Positions 18,303 to 27,400 of a DNA stretch of 64,000 nucleotides are shown piece after piece. Where the stretch lies: assembly GCF_036169555.1 (NCBI RefSeq), contig NZ_CP108032.1, forward strand, positions 2,356,001 to 2,420,000, read 5' to 3'. The DNA is from Streptomyces sp. NBC_00306. GTDB lineage: Bacteria > Actinomycetota > Actinomycetes > Streptomycetales > Streptomycetaceae. Position numbers and translations under genes: made by a program. Position 1 is the stretch's first letter. Every line of letters begins with the position of its first letter. The notes under the pieces are model-generated. The model was not told where the DNA came from and searched no databases. It was given only the letters and a program-made list of their open reading frames with translations.

Positions 18303-18629
18303 GGCAAGTCTCTCTGGATCTGGGCGAACAGGGACTTCGGTCTCGGCGCCCCGGCTCCCGGTCCGTGTGGGGACCGGGGCGGTCGGCGGCCGCTCGGGGC
18401 GGCGGACCGGATCGGCGACTGTCGCGGCGGCGGGCGGGCGGCCGGCGCCGTACCGGGGTCGCCTGGTGCGATGCGGGAGGCAAGGCCGTCGGTGGCGGGG
18501 TTCCGCTCCGGCCGAACGGCACGTTCTCGGTGCCTCGTCGGGCCTTGCCGGGCACCAGCGGTACGGAACCGGCGGGTCTCGCTCGCCTGGCCGCACCGGC
18601 CGGCCGTGGCCGTCCGGTGCGCCGTGGCG
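18303..18629. other. 327-nt spacer between free ACP and pfaA, with hairpins
   Basis: No credible gene is seen on either strand. The spacer holds at least two inverted repeats: CCCGGTCC (18357-18364) with GGACCGGG (18371-18378), and an imperfect palindrome at 18593-18620 (GCACCGG to CCGGTGC). The second lies just downstream of the ACP stop and could terminate or attenuate the transcript, so the small ACP may be made in excess over the giant pfaA product. No clear promoter for pfaA was found. Confidence 0.5.
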
Positions 18630-18896
18630 CTACGCCGCGGCGGTGCGCTTCTCGCTCTCCTCGGCGATGTGGGCGGCGAGGGCCTCGATGGTGGGGTGGT
18701 ACCAGAGCGCCGTCGTTCCGAGCTCGAAGCCCAGCCAGGTCTCCATCTCACCGGCGATGATCAGTGCCTGGGTGCTGTCGAGGTCGAGCTCGTCGAAGTA
18801 CTGGTCGGGCGGAACCTCTGTCGGCGCCACACCCAGGCGCTGGGCGATCTCCTCGATCAGCCATTTCTGGGCTTCTTCGGCCGTCACGTTCGCCAT
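18630..18896 (-). CDS. Stand-alone acyl carrier protein
   Basis: An 88-aa protein of normal ACP length with a helix-II motif FDELDLDSTQAL, where the Ser of DS is the expected phosphopantetheine site. The ATG at 18896 is preceded by a clear GGAGAGG. It is the first gene of the pfa operon, 327 nt before pfaA. The sequence is unlike the four in-line ACPs of PfaA, which have LGIDSIKR, so it probably has a separate task: loading a starter, accepting the finished chain, or presenting it to the acyl-CoA dehydrogenase-like enzymes. The Sfp-type PPTase at 40464 is the only candidate in the window to activate it. Confidence 0.88.
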   Translation of the reverse strand: MANVTAEEAQKWLIEEIAQRLGVAPTEVPPDQYFDELDLDSTQALIIAGEMETWLGFELGTTALWYHPTIEALAAHIAEESEKRTAAA

Positions 18897-19092
18897 TTCC
18901 CATCCTCTCCAAACGGCTTATTGCATGCCTTCGGGGAATGTTCGGCTTTTCCCCGTAAGGGCGCCTCGCACTTCGAGGCGCCAAAGAATCATCAGCATTG
19001 GCCGAACCGGCCGCTAATCGGGACTTGCCCGCGATCGTGACCCTAGGTGGGCACCCCTGCCGGGGCAACCGAACTCCGCTGCCGCAAACGCC

Positions 19093-19121
19093 GATTTACG
19101 TGCGCCTAATCGGCATGTCAA
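19093..19121 (-). promoter_or_regulatory. Candidate promoter of the pfa operon
   Basis: On the minus strand TTGACA (19121-19116), a 17-nt spacer and TAAATC (19098-19093) fit a vegetative-type promoter. A 23-bp inverted repeat (CCGATT to AATCGG, 19091-19113) covers the spacer and -10 and may be an operator. It would leave a leader of roughly 190 nt before the ACP start at 18896. The rest of the 18897-19217 spacer holds no gene that I can support. Confidence 0.5.
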
Positions 19122-19189
19122 CCTGCGAGCCGCGGAATTCCTGCGCTGAGCTGCGATGATTCCTTCGGAGTGGACGGGACGGAATTTCC

Positions 19190-19247
19190 TGTCAGCCTGG
19201 CGTAAGGCTGTCAGCGCTCATGTCAGCCGTTGCCACCGGCTGTCAGC
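19190..19247 (-). promoter_or_regulatory. Four GCTGACA direct repeats, candidate SARP boxes
   Basis: The heptamer GCTGACA (TGTCAGC on the plus strand) occurs at 19190, 19209, 19221 and 19241. The first two lie in the spacer and the last two in the 3' end of the SARP gene. Spacing is 19, 12 and 20 nt. SARP proteins bind direct heptamer repeats upstream of their target promoters, and this cluster is upstream of the pfa promoter, although further away (about 70 nt from -35) than the usual position. Confidence 0.4.
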
Positions 19248-21155
19248 GGCTTTGTTCGTACGGCCCGGCCTCGACGCCCGGTGGGCACGCAGCGGGTAGA
19301 GGTTCTCGGCCTCACCGCCGCGCGCGAGTTCGGAGACGAGTGTGCGGATGGAGACGTGCGGCGTCGCGGCGAGCCGGGCGACGGCCATGCGCAGCTCCAG
19401 CGGATATTGCCCGCATACGGCGGCCAGTTCCTGGGTGGCCTCGGGTTCCGCCGCCGTGCGCTCCGGACCGAGATACGTCTCGATCAGCTCGTACGCCTCG
19501 GCGGCGGACAGGACGTCGAGAGCCATGCTCATGGCGCCCTCGCGCGTCACCAGGTCGATGAGAGGTGCCCGGCTGGTGACGAGCACGACGTTGCCCGGTG
19601 TCCCGGGCAACAGGCAGCGGACCTGTGCCGCGTCCGCCGCGTCGTCCAGCACGACGAGGAAGCGGCGGCCGGCGAGCAGGCTGCGGAAGAGGGCGGACGC
19701 CTCCTCCGGGTTGTCCGGAATCCACTCGTCGGGCGCGCCGAGGGAGCGCAGGAACCGGGTGAGCACGGTGCTCGGGTTCACCGGCCGTTCCGACGGGTCG
19801 GCGCTGCCCTGAAGATCGGCGTACAACTGCCCGTCGGGAAACTCGTCGTGGTGCTGGTGGGCCCATCGGACGGCCAGTGCGGTCTTCCCGATCTCGGAGG
19901 GACCGTGGATGGCCGCGATACCGACCGCCGCGTATCCCTTGTGCTGCTGTGCCAGCAGGCCGTCGAGGGCCGCCAGTTGCTGCTGTCTCCCGGTGAAGGG
20001 GGCGATCACCGGGGGAAGCTGGGCGGGCGGCGCGAGGCTGCGGGGACGGGCGGAGGAGGGCGGAGGGGTGCGGGGCGGCAGCGGTCCGTTCCAGGAGTGG
20101 TCGGGCGTGCCGTACTGCTCGCCCGGTGCGGGGCCGGCGGCCTCGGGGCGGTTCTCGGCGCCGTCCTGGACGAGGATGCTGTTGCGCGCCTGCCAGATCT
20201 CCTCGCTCGGTTCCACGCCGAGTTCCTTCTTGAGCCGCATCCTCAGGTCGGTGAACAGGCGCAGGGCCGCCGCGCGGCGGCCGGAACCGGCGAGCGCCAG
20301 CATGATCCGGGCCTGCAGCGATTCGTGCAGCGGTTCCTCGTACGAGGCGACCCTGAGGTACTCGACGGCGAACGCGGACCGGTTCAGCCGCAGCGCCAGA
20401 TCGGCGAACTCGATGGCCACGTCGATATGGCGCTGGGCCACCCTGACCACGGAGGGGTGGTGCCAGAGCTGCGGCAGGTCCTGGAGCAGCCGGCCCTGCC
20501 AGCAGCGCAGGGCCTGCCGGTAGAGGTCGAGCGCGGCGGACGGGTCGTCCATGGCGGTCCGGGCGGCCAGGGCGGCGCGCTCCTCGAACCGGGAGAGGTC
20601 CAGTCGCACTCCGCCGCTGTTGAAGACGTATCCACCGCGGACGGTGCTGATCCTGCGGGTCGTGCCGCCGTGGCCGGGGCCGGGCTCGATGATGCGGCGC
20701 AGCCGGGCGACGTAGGTGTGCACCAACTGCGGGTAGGCGGGCGGTGCTTCGCCGTTCCACAGGACGTCGGCGATCTCTTCGTGGCTGACGGTCTGGTCGG
20801 GCTGCACGGCGAGCAGGCCGAGCAGGGCGCGCTGCTTGAGCGGCATGGACACGGGCTCGTCGGCGCTCAGGACGGTGAGCGGCCCGAGCAGCCGTATCTC
20901 CTGGGCGAATGCGGGCGGTTCGGCAGGGGTCCCGATATCGGGGGCGTCGTCCGGAACCGCGGCCTCATATCCGACGACCTCGGCCATACGGGCCAGGGTC
21001 TCGTGCCGCGGATTCTTCACGTGCCCGCGTTCAATGTGACGGACAGTTCGTACGCTGATGGCGGCGCGTCTGGCCACCTCGTCCTGTGTTAATCCTGCCT
21101 TGATGCGCGCGGCACGCAGTCCGGAACCCCGTACAATCCTCAACCATCCCCCCAC
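19218..21155 (-). CDS. SARP-family regulator with N-terminal XRE domain and NB-ARC ATPase
   Basis: A 645-aa protein with an unusual domain series. It starts with an XRE-type helix-turn-helix (about 10-60, AGLTQDEVARRAAISVRTV), followed by a winged-helix Trans_reg_C domain (about 85-180), a BTAD domain (about 187-333, ending KKELGVEPSEEIW) and an NB-ARC ATPase with Walker A GPSEIGKTAL near 425 and LVVLDDAADA. No TPR region follows, so it is shorter than AfsR. SARPs activate antibiotic operons by binding direct repeats at weak promoters. Codon 22 is TTA (plus strand 21090-21092), so translation should depend on the bldA tRNA. A GTG at 21155 is the longest start; its ribosome site is weak and a start a few codons later is possible. 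The target is probably the pfa operon or the whole cluster. Confidence 0.88.
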   Translation of the reverse strand: MGGWLRIVRGSGLRAARIKAGLTQDEVARRAAISVRTVRHIERGHVKNPRHETLARMAEVVGYEAAVPDDAPDIGTPAEPPAFAQEIRLLGPLTVLSADEPVSMPLKQRALLGLLAVQPDQTVSHEEIADVLWNGEAPPAYPQLVHTYVARLRRIIEPGPGHGGTTRRISTVRGGYVFNSGGVRLDLSRFEERAALAARTAMDDPSAALDLYRQALRCWQGRLLQDLPQLWHHPSVVRVAQRHIDVAIEFADLALRLNRSAFAVEYLRVASYEEPLHESLQARIMLALAGSGRRAAALRLFTDLRMRLKKELGVEPSEEIWQARNSILVQDGAENRPEAAGPAPGEQYGTPDHSWNGPLPPRTPPPSSARPRSLAPPAQLPPVIAPFTGRQQQLAALDGLLAQQHKGYAAVGIAAIHGPSEIGKTALAVRWAHQHHDEFPDGQLYADLQGSADPSERPVNPSTVLTRFLRSLGAPDEWIPDNPEEASALFRSLLAGRRFLVVLDDAADAAQVRCLLPGTPGNVVLVTSRAPLIDLVTREGAMSMALDVLSAAEAYELIETYLGPERTAAEPEATQELAAVCGQYPLELRMAVARLAATPHVSIRTLVSELARGGEAENLYPLRAHRASRPGRTNKAADSRWQRLT

Positions 21156-21297
21156 CCTTCAAGCAGGTATAGACAAAACCGGCGCCAATAGCTCTGACTT
21201 ACGTTCCGCTCACAATCACTCTATTGCGAAAAATTCACGGAAGCGATCATTCCGATTTAGGAATTCGTCAAGGCCGGCCTACCGACCGGACGGTCAT

Positions 21298-21345
21298 CCG
21301 TTTTCCGGGGCCCGCGCACGGTCGGCCGCGTGCCCCGGAAAGCGG
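21298..21345 (-). terminator. Hairpin terminator after the MFS gene
   Basis: An inverted repeat with arms CCGTTTTCCGGGGC (21298-21311) and GCCCCGGAAAGCGG (21332-21345), one mismatch and a 20-nt loop, lies just past the MFS stop codon in the direction of transcription. It separates the MFS gene from the SARP gene. Confidence 0.65.
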
Positions 21346-21349
21346 TTTC

Positions 21350-22900
21350 TCACACGGCCCGGAGCGAACCCTCCGCGGCCGTCTTCGGGCGGTCGCCGTC
21401 GTCCGGCACCGCGGTGTCGTGGTGTTCGGGAGAACGGCGCACCAGGAGCAGGACCAGCACCCCGGCGAGCAGAGCGGCGAGCCCGCTCACGAGGAAGACC
21501 TGGTCGAGTCCCGCGGCGTACGCGTCCTCGACGGCCCGCGCGCCCGCGGCCTGCGCCTGGGCGGGCAGTTCGGCGACCACACTCGCGGACCTGCCGCCGG
21601 TGACCAGCTCGGCCGCCGCGTCGGAGTCGGCGAACGAGCCGTTGTCGGCCAGCTCCCGTCCGATCGCGCCGGACAGAATGGCTCCGACCACCGGAATGCC
21701 GACGGCGAAGCCCAGCTGCCGGAACGTGTTCGCCGCTCCGCCCGCCATGCCCGCCCGGCTCGCCGGCGCGGCGGCCAGCGCGGCCGACGCGAGGATCGGC
21801 GAGGCGATACCGACACCGATACCCGTCAGCAGCATGCCGGGCAGCAGCGCCGTCCAGCCGGAGGTGCCGGTGAGCAGCATCTCCAGCAGCGTCCCGGCAC
21901 CGATCAGCAGCAGACCGGCCCCGATCGGCCACTGTGGCGCGACGTTTGCGAGGAAGCGGCCCGCAAGGCCCGCCGCCACGAACGACATTCCGCTGAGCGG
22001 CATCAGGATCAGACCGGCCTTCACCGGGCTGAGCTCCAGCACCGACTGCGCCCAGACGGACACGAACACCAGATTGGCGAAGGCGGCCGCACTGAAGACC
22101 ACCGCGCCGGCCATCAGCCCGCCGAACGACGGTGTCCGCAGCAGCTTCAGGTCGAGCATGGGATCGCGCCGGCCGCGTTCGACCAGGACGAAGGCGATCA
22201 ACGCGACCACCGTGCCGCCGAACAGCGCGAGCGTGATGTCCGCGCCCCAGCCGTCCTCGCCCGCACGGATCAGGGCGAAGATCAACAGGGTGGAGGCCAG
22301 GGTGAAGGCGACCGTGCCCGGGATGTCGACGCGGCGGTCGGTCCTGATGGACGAGCCCGTCAGGTGCTTGTGGCCGACGATCAGGGCGATGGCCGCGACG
22401 GGCAGGTTGACCAGGAAGATCCACCGCCAGTTGAGATGCTCGGTGAGCAGACCTCCGAGTATCGGACCGGCCGCGGCGGCGGCGCCGTTGACAGCACCCC
22501 ACAGACCGAAGGCGATGCCCCGGTCCTTGCCGCGGTAATTGCTCGCCAGCAGTGCGGTGTTGGTGGCGAACATCGCCGCCGCGCCGAGGCCCTGGACACC
22601 GCGCGCGACGATCAGCATGCCGCTGCTGTCCGCGAGCCCGCAGGCGAGGGACGCCACGGCGAACACGGCCAGGCCGGCGAGGTAGACCCGGCGGGCGCCG
22701 GTGAGGTCGGACAGCGAGCCGATCGCCATCAGCAGTGCGGCGAGCACCAGAACGTAGATGTCGACCACCCATTGCAGGGCGGAGAACGACGCGTCGAGCG
22801 AGTCGGTCATCTGGGGCAGCGCCACGCTGACGATGGTCACATCGATCAACAGCATGAAGGTGCCTAAGCAAACCGCCAGCAGCGGCATCCATTTGCGCAT
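21350..22900 (-). CDS. DHA2-type MFS efflux transporter
   Basis: A 516-aa, very hydrophobic protein with about 14 membrane helices, as in the EmrB/QacA drug:H+ antiporter group. Motifs include LIDVTIVSVALPQM in helix 1, GSLSDLTGARRVYL in the first loop and GPILGGLLTEHLNWRWIF (motif C plus WRW). The ATG at 22900 is chosen because MRKWMPLLAVCLGTFM begins the first helix; the open frame runs further up to 23047 without family support. Codon 12 is TTA (22865-22867). It is divergent from the TetR gene at 23149, with a shared operator-like palindrome between them, the classic regulator and exporter pair. It likely exports a cluster product and gives self-resistance. Confidence 0.9.
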   Translation of the reverse strand: MRKWMPLLAVCLGTFMLLIDVTIVSVALPQMTDSLDASFSALQWVVDIYVLVLAALLMAIGSLSDLTGARRVYLAGLAVFAVASLACGLADSSGMLIVARGVQGLGAAAMFATNTALLASNYRGKDRGIAFGLWGAVNGAAAAAGPILGGLLTEHLNWRWIFLVNLPVAAIALIVGHKHLTGSSIRTDRRVDIPGTVAFTLASTLLIFALIRAGEDGWGADITLALFGGTVVALIAFVLVERGRRDPMLDLKLLRTPSFGGLMAGAVVFSAAAFANLVFVSVWAQSVLELSPVKAGLILMPLSGMSFVAAGLAGRFLANVAPQWPIGAGLLLIGAGTLLEMLLTGTSGWTALLPGMLLTGIGVGIASPILASAALAAAPASRAGMAGGAANTFRQLGFAVGIPVVGAILSGAIGRELADNGSFADSDAAAELVTGGRSASVVAELPAQAQAAGARAVEDAYAAGLDQVFLVSGLAALLAGVLVLLLVRRSPEHHDTAVPDDGDRPKTAAEGSLRAV

Positions 22901-23050
22901 GACGCGGAGCCTCTCAGGGAGCGAGCCGAAATGCGGACAATTGCGCCGGTCGGCAGGTCGGGTCGACCGGCGGCCCGAGCGAGCGGGGCACGCCTCGACC
23001 AGCGCCGTCAGCGGCGGTATCGGCAGCGGGCAGGTCTGTTCGGGCACCTC

Positions 23051-23065
23051 TTAGACAGTGGCTAA
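23051..23065. promoter_or_regulatory. TetR-type operator, site A (MFS/TetR intergenic)
   Basis: TTAGACAGTGGCTAA is an inverted repeat (TTAGAC / GTCTAA with one mismatch) between the divergent MFS and TetR genes. It matches, with small changes, sites at 31157, 53553 and 56026, which gives a consensus of TTAGACAnnGTCTAA. Position and symmetry suit autoregulation by the adjacent TetR protein. Confidence 0.68.
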
Positions 23066-23148
23066 TAGGTTAGGCTGACTCTATGCCCTGCGGGTCGCCG
23101 GGCGTCAAGTCGCTCCGGCCACTTCCCCTCAGCGTTAGGTTTCTCGTC

Positions 23149-23838
23149 ATGTCTGAGTCAGCGCCGCGCCGTCGCTCACGCGCCTCGGCGGGCCTGCCGC
23201 CGATCACGGCGGAGAAGATCATCGACGCGGCCGTCGAACTGACCGCGGAACGCGGCCTCGACGGCTGGTCGATCCGGCAGATCGCCACCAAGTTGGACGT
23301 CTGGCCCGGTGTGGTCGCCCATCACGTGGGTGACCGGGAGGCGGTCGTCATGGCGGTCACGGACCAGGTGATCGGCCGTATACCGGTACCGGATCCGGAT
23401 GTTCCGTGGCGCGACTGGTTCAGCTCGCTCACCTTCGACGGGCGCGCCGTCCTGAAGCAGTACCCGGGGGTGGCGCGGCGGCTGGTCGTGGTGGGGCCGA
23501 ACGTGCCGTCCGCGCTGCCGACGATCGACACCGGCATCAAGGTGCTCCTGCTCGCGGGGTTCGGCGACCACGCGACGGAGATCTACCGCTATCTGCTCAA
23601 CAGCGCGTTCATGCTGGTGGCGGTGGAGGACGACCGCGACAGCTTCTTCCCGAGCGCACGCGCGGACATGGGTCGAACGATGGCCGCGTTCGCGGCGGAC
23701 CCGAACCGGCCGGGCCTCGCGGCGGCGGGCGCGCAGGCGGTGGCCCGGAGCGAGGACGCGGGGGCGCAGGACCTGGCGTTCTTCCGGCTGACGGTGGAGA
23801 GGTCGCTGGACGGGGCGGAGGCGTTGCTGAAGGGGTGA
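23149..23838 (+). CDS. TetR/AcrR-family repressor
   Basis: A 229-aa protein with an N-terminal HTH: ITAEKIIDAAVELTAERGL, WSIRQIATKL, then the recognition region VVAHHVGDREAVV. The C-terminal half is a ligand-binding helical domain. ATG at 23149 is chosen (MSESAPRRRSR, a short basic tail typical of the family); an in-frame ATG at 23083 would add 22 residues without family support. It is divergent from the MFS exporter, so it most likely represses that gene until a pathway product binds. Because its operator is repeated at three other cluster promoters, it or the second TetR protein (52867) may control the entire pathway. Confidence 0.9.
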   Translation: MSESAPRRRSRASAGLPPITAEKIIDAAVELTAERGLDGWSIRQIATKLDVWPGVVAHHVGDREAVVMAVTDQVIGRIPVPDPDVPWRDWFSSLTFDGRAVLKQYPGVARRLVVVGPNVPSALPTIDTGIKVLLLAGFGDHATEIYRYLLNSAFMLVAVEDDRDSFFPSARADMGRTMAAFAADPNRPGLAAAGAQAVARSEDAGAQDLAFFRLTVERSLDGAEALLKG

Positions 23839-23902
23839 GCGGTGGGGGGTGGGCCCGGGGGTTGCGGCTCCCGGGGCCCGCGCGTCGGGGTGGTGGCGGC
23901 CC

Positions 23903-24280
23903 GCACGACTGGGCGCGGGTCTGTTTGCGGGTTGTTGGCCCGCACGACTGGGCACGGGCCTGGTTGCGGGCCGTGCGTCGGCCGACCCGCCGCCCGTGCC
24001 ACACGGCCTGCGGCCATGTCCTCAAACGCCGGACGGGCTGCAATGGTTGCCCCGCACGACCGGGCGCGGGCCTGGTTGCGGGCCATGCGTCGGCCGACCC
24101 GCCGTCCGTACCGCACGGCCTGCGGCCATGTCCTCAAACGCCGGACGGGCTGCAATGGTTGCCCCGCACGACCGGGCGCCGGCTCGTTGCGCGCCGTGCG
24201 TCGGCCGACCCGCCGCCTGTGCCGCGGCCGTGTCCTCAAGCGCCGGACGGGCTGCAATTGTTGCCCCGCACGACCAGGCG
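23903..24280. repeat. Tandem intergenic repeat, period 112 nt
   Basis: Units start at 23942, 24054 and 24166 (period 112), the last shortened to about 102, with partial units at 23903 and 24268. Each carries gcacgac(t/c)gggc, gtgcgtcggccgacccgcc and tcctcaaacgccggacgggc. The last tract is a short sequence found scattered between genes in Streptomyces; three clean tandem copies are less usual. Unit 3 differs more than units 1 and 2. Confidence 0.85.
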
Positions 24281-24352
24281 CACTTGTCGGACCCATGACG
24301 CCGGAGGGCCTCCTCCGCACCTCCCGGCGCACACCTCGGTGACAGAACCACC

Positions 24353-24389
24353 GAGTGGCGGGACGGTCTACGCGACCGGCCCGCCACTC
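24353..24389 (-). terminator. Hairpin terminator after the iterative PKS gene
   Basis: A 10-bp perfect stem, GAGTGGCGGG (24353-24362) with CCCGCCACTC (24380-24389) and a 17-nt loop, lies 13 nt past the PKS stop (24402-24404). There is no U-tract, as is common in actinobacteria. Confidence 0.6.
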
Positions 24390-24401
24390 AGTCGTGCGCT
24401 G

Positions 24402-27400
24402 CTACGACGTCGGCTGGTGCGCCGTCGTCGAGGACTCCGTCAGGATGCCCGCCAGGAAGCCCGCTATCTCGCTCACCGTCGGGTAGTTCCACAGCAGCGT
24501 CGCCGGGAGCGCCACTCCAAGGTCCCGCTCCAGCGCCACCCGTACCGCCGCCGCCAGCAGGGAGTCGACTCCCGCCTCCGTCAGGGGGCGGTGGACGCCG
24601 ACCGCCGCCGGCTGCATGCCGAGGACCGCCGCGACCCGGCGGCGTACGTCGTCGAGCAGGTACGCCGCCAGTTCGTCGCCCGTCAGGCCCACCCAGTCCG
24701 GTACCTCCGTGGGCCGTGAGGCGTCGTCGCCCGCCAGTTCCGCCAGCAGGGCGGGGCGCGGGCCCGTGTGGCCGCGCAGCAGGCTGATGACCGTGACCAG
24801 CGCGCCCGGGGCTCCCGCCGCGGTCTGGTCGAAGGCGCGCAGCGCCTGGTCCGGGGCAATGTCGGCGGTGCCGCGGGCGGCCAGTTCGACGTCGGTCGCG
24901 TCGGCCGAGGTCGCCATGCCCATCCCCCGCCAGCTGGTCCAGGCGATGCTCACGGACTCCTGGGCGCCGCCGGTCCGCCGGTGGGCGGCGAGGGCGTCGA
25001 GGTAGGCGTTGGCCGCGGCGTACGCGCCCTGGCCCGGCAGGCCGAGGAGCGGGCCCGCCGAGGAGAAGAGGACGAAGAAGTCCGTCGAACCCGGCGGGAA
25101 CAGCTCGTGCAGGACCAGCGCGCCCTCCGCCTTGGGCCGCATGACCTCGCGCAGTGCGCTCGCCTCCAGGCGGTGCATCATCGCGCTGTGCACGGTGCCC
25201 GCGGCGTGGACGACGCCCCGCACCGGCGGGAGGCCGAGCGCGTCGAGCGCGGCCCGGGTCGCCTCCAGGTCGGTGATGTCCACGGCGACGGTGCTCACCG
25301 TGACCCCGGCGGACTCCAGCCTGCGCAGCGCGCCGACCCGGCGGTCGTCGTCGGACCACGCGGCGCGCGGAGGCACCGCGGTACGGCCGAGGAGGACGAT
25401 GCGGCGGGCGCCGCGCTGGGCGAGGTGCTCGGCCAGTTCGAGGCCCAGCACACCGAGGCCGCCGGTGATCAGATACGTGCCGTCGGCGCGGCAGCTGAAC
25501 GGCTCGGCGTCCGGCACCGGCGTCGCGGGGACCAGCCGGGGCACGTGGACCGCGCCGTCGGCGACGGACAATACCGGCTCGGCGGGCCGCAGATGGAGCA
25601 GATTGAGCAGCAGCGCGGCGCTCACCTCGTCGGGCGCGCCCGCCGGCAGATCGACGACACCGCCCCAGAACTCGGGGTGTTCGCTCGCCGCCACCCGGCC
25701 CATGCCCCACAGCGGTGAGCCCGCCAGATCGCCGATCGAGGCCGCGTCCCGTACGCCCGCGGTCAGGCACCACAGCAGCGGCTTGCGGCCGGGCAGGGAG
25801 GCGACCTCGGCGACGATGCGGGCGAACTCGACCGCGATGTCCGCCGGTTCGGCGGCGGTCGGGGCGAACAGCACATGGTCGGCGTCGGTGACCGCGGTGG
25901 CGTCCACGCTCACCGTGGCACCGTGCGCGGCGCACGCCGGGACCAGGGAGCGGGCGAGATCGGTCGGGCCGAGCACCAGAACCGTGTGGTCGGGCAGCGC
26001 GGTGTGCGTCTCGGTGTCGACCGGGAACTGCTGCCACTCCAGCTCGAACCGGCCGCTGGTGCTCTGCTCCTCCCCGGAGAGGTCGCCGTCGAGCTCCCCG
26101 TAGTGCAGACCGCGCAGGGTGAGGACGGAGTCGTCCTCCTCGCCCTCGACGGTGCCGCGGATCTCCACGTGCACGGTCGTGGGCCGGGCGGGGTCGAGGC
26201 GGACGGTGATGGCGGCCCGGCGCGGCGGCGGGCCGGAGCGGGTCACCTGGTCGATGTGCGCGGGCATGCGCAGCACGCCGGGGCCGGTGAAGATGACCGA
26301 CGCCATCGACAGGGCGGCGTCCAGGACGGCCGCCCAGCTGCGGTCGAGTTCGGCGGTCGCGACGGCCGTCAACGTGCCCTCGCCGCGGCGCAGTTCCTCG
26401 ATCCGCCAGGGGTATCCCATGTCGGCGACGCCGAGTTCGGCGAGCCGCTCGATGACATGACCGGGGTCGAGCACCTCGGGGGCGTCCGCGTCACCGGCAG
26501 GCGCCGCGGGCTCTCCGCCGCCGACGGTGGCCAGGGTGTGTGTGGACCATGCCGTGTCGGGCGCGCCGAGCTTGCGGGAGACCAGCCGCAGGCCGGTGTC
26601 GTCGCGGACGATCTGCACCTCGCGGGTCTCCTGCTGCGGCACGACGACCGGCTGGCGCAGCCGCAGGTCGGTCAGGACGTCGGTGCGGCCGGCGGACAGG
26701 AAGGTGTTCACGAGCACGGCGGCCGGGACGATCTCGGTGCCGAGGACGGGGTGCCGGCGCGGATAGGGGCGGGTGCGCAGGTCGAGCGTGGTCTGCCAGA
26801 TCCGCAGCCGGGAGGCGTGCACCGCGGTCTCGGTGCCCAGCAGGGTGTCGACGGGCGACTCGGTGAGCCCCCGGGCGTCGACCCAGTGCCGCTCGTGCTG
26901 CCAGGCCGTCGTCGGCAGATCGGCACGGCGTCCGGCGGGCTGGAGGACGGACCAGTCGACCGGCACGTTCGCGCAGTGCAGACGGGCCAGCGAGGTGAGC
27001 AGCGTGGTGCGTTCGGTTTTGTTGCGGCGCAGGGTCGGTACGACCAGCGCGCCCGGCACGGTGGCCGTGGTCTCCGTGACCGAGTGACTGACCACGGGGT
27101 GCGCGGAGATCTCCAGGAAGGTCCGGTGCCCGTCCTCGACGGCGGCCTGGACGGCATCGACGAACCGGACGGGGTTGCGCAGGTTCGCCGCCCAGTAGGT
27201 CGCGTCCTGCCTGCGGGTGGACCGCGGGTCGTCGAGCGCGGTGAGGTAGAGCGGTACGTCCGCAGTCCTGGCCTCGATGTCCGCGACGGCGACGGCGAGA
27301 TCGGCGCTGATCTCGTCCATGTGCGAGCTGTGGAAGGCGACGTCGGAGTCGACCCGGCGGACGGTCCGGCCGAGCGCGGCCCACTGCTCGGCGGCCTCGT

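Larger units (their letters stand above)
23839..24401. other. 563-nt non-coding spacer, mostly repeats
   Basis: The spacer sits between the convergent ends of the TetR gene and the iterative PKS gene. Open frames here lack plausible starts and codon bias. It contains the tandem array at 23903-24280 and a hairpin at 24353-24389. No promoter or RNA gene was recognised. Confidence 0.7.

Noticed and set aside
23842..24342. Coding frames through the repeat array after the TetR gene
   Set aside because: They run through tandem repeats in all frames with no start site, and the translations are repeats of the array itself.
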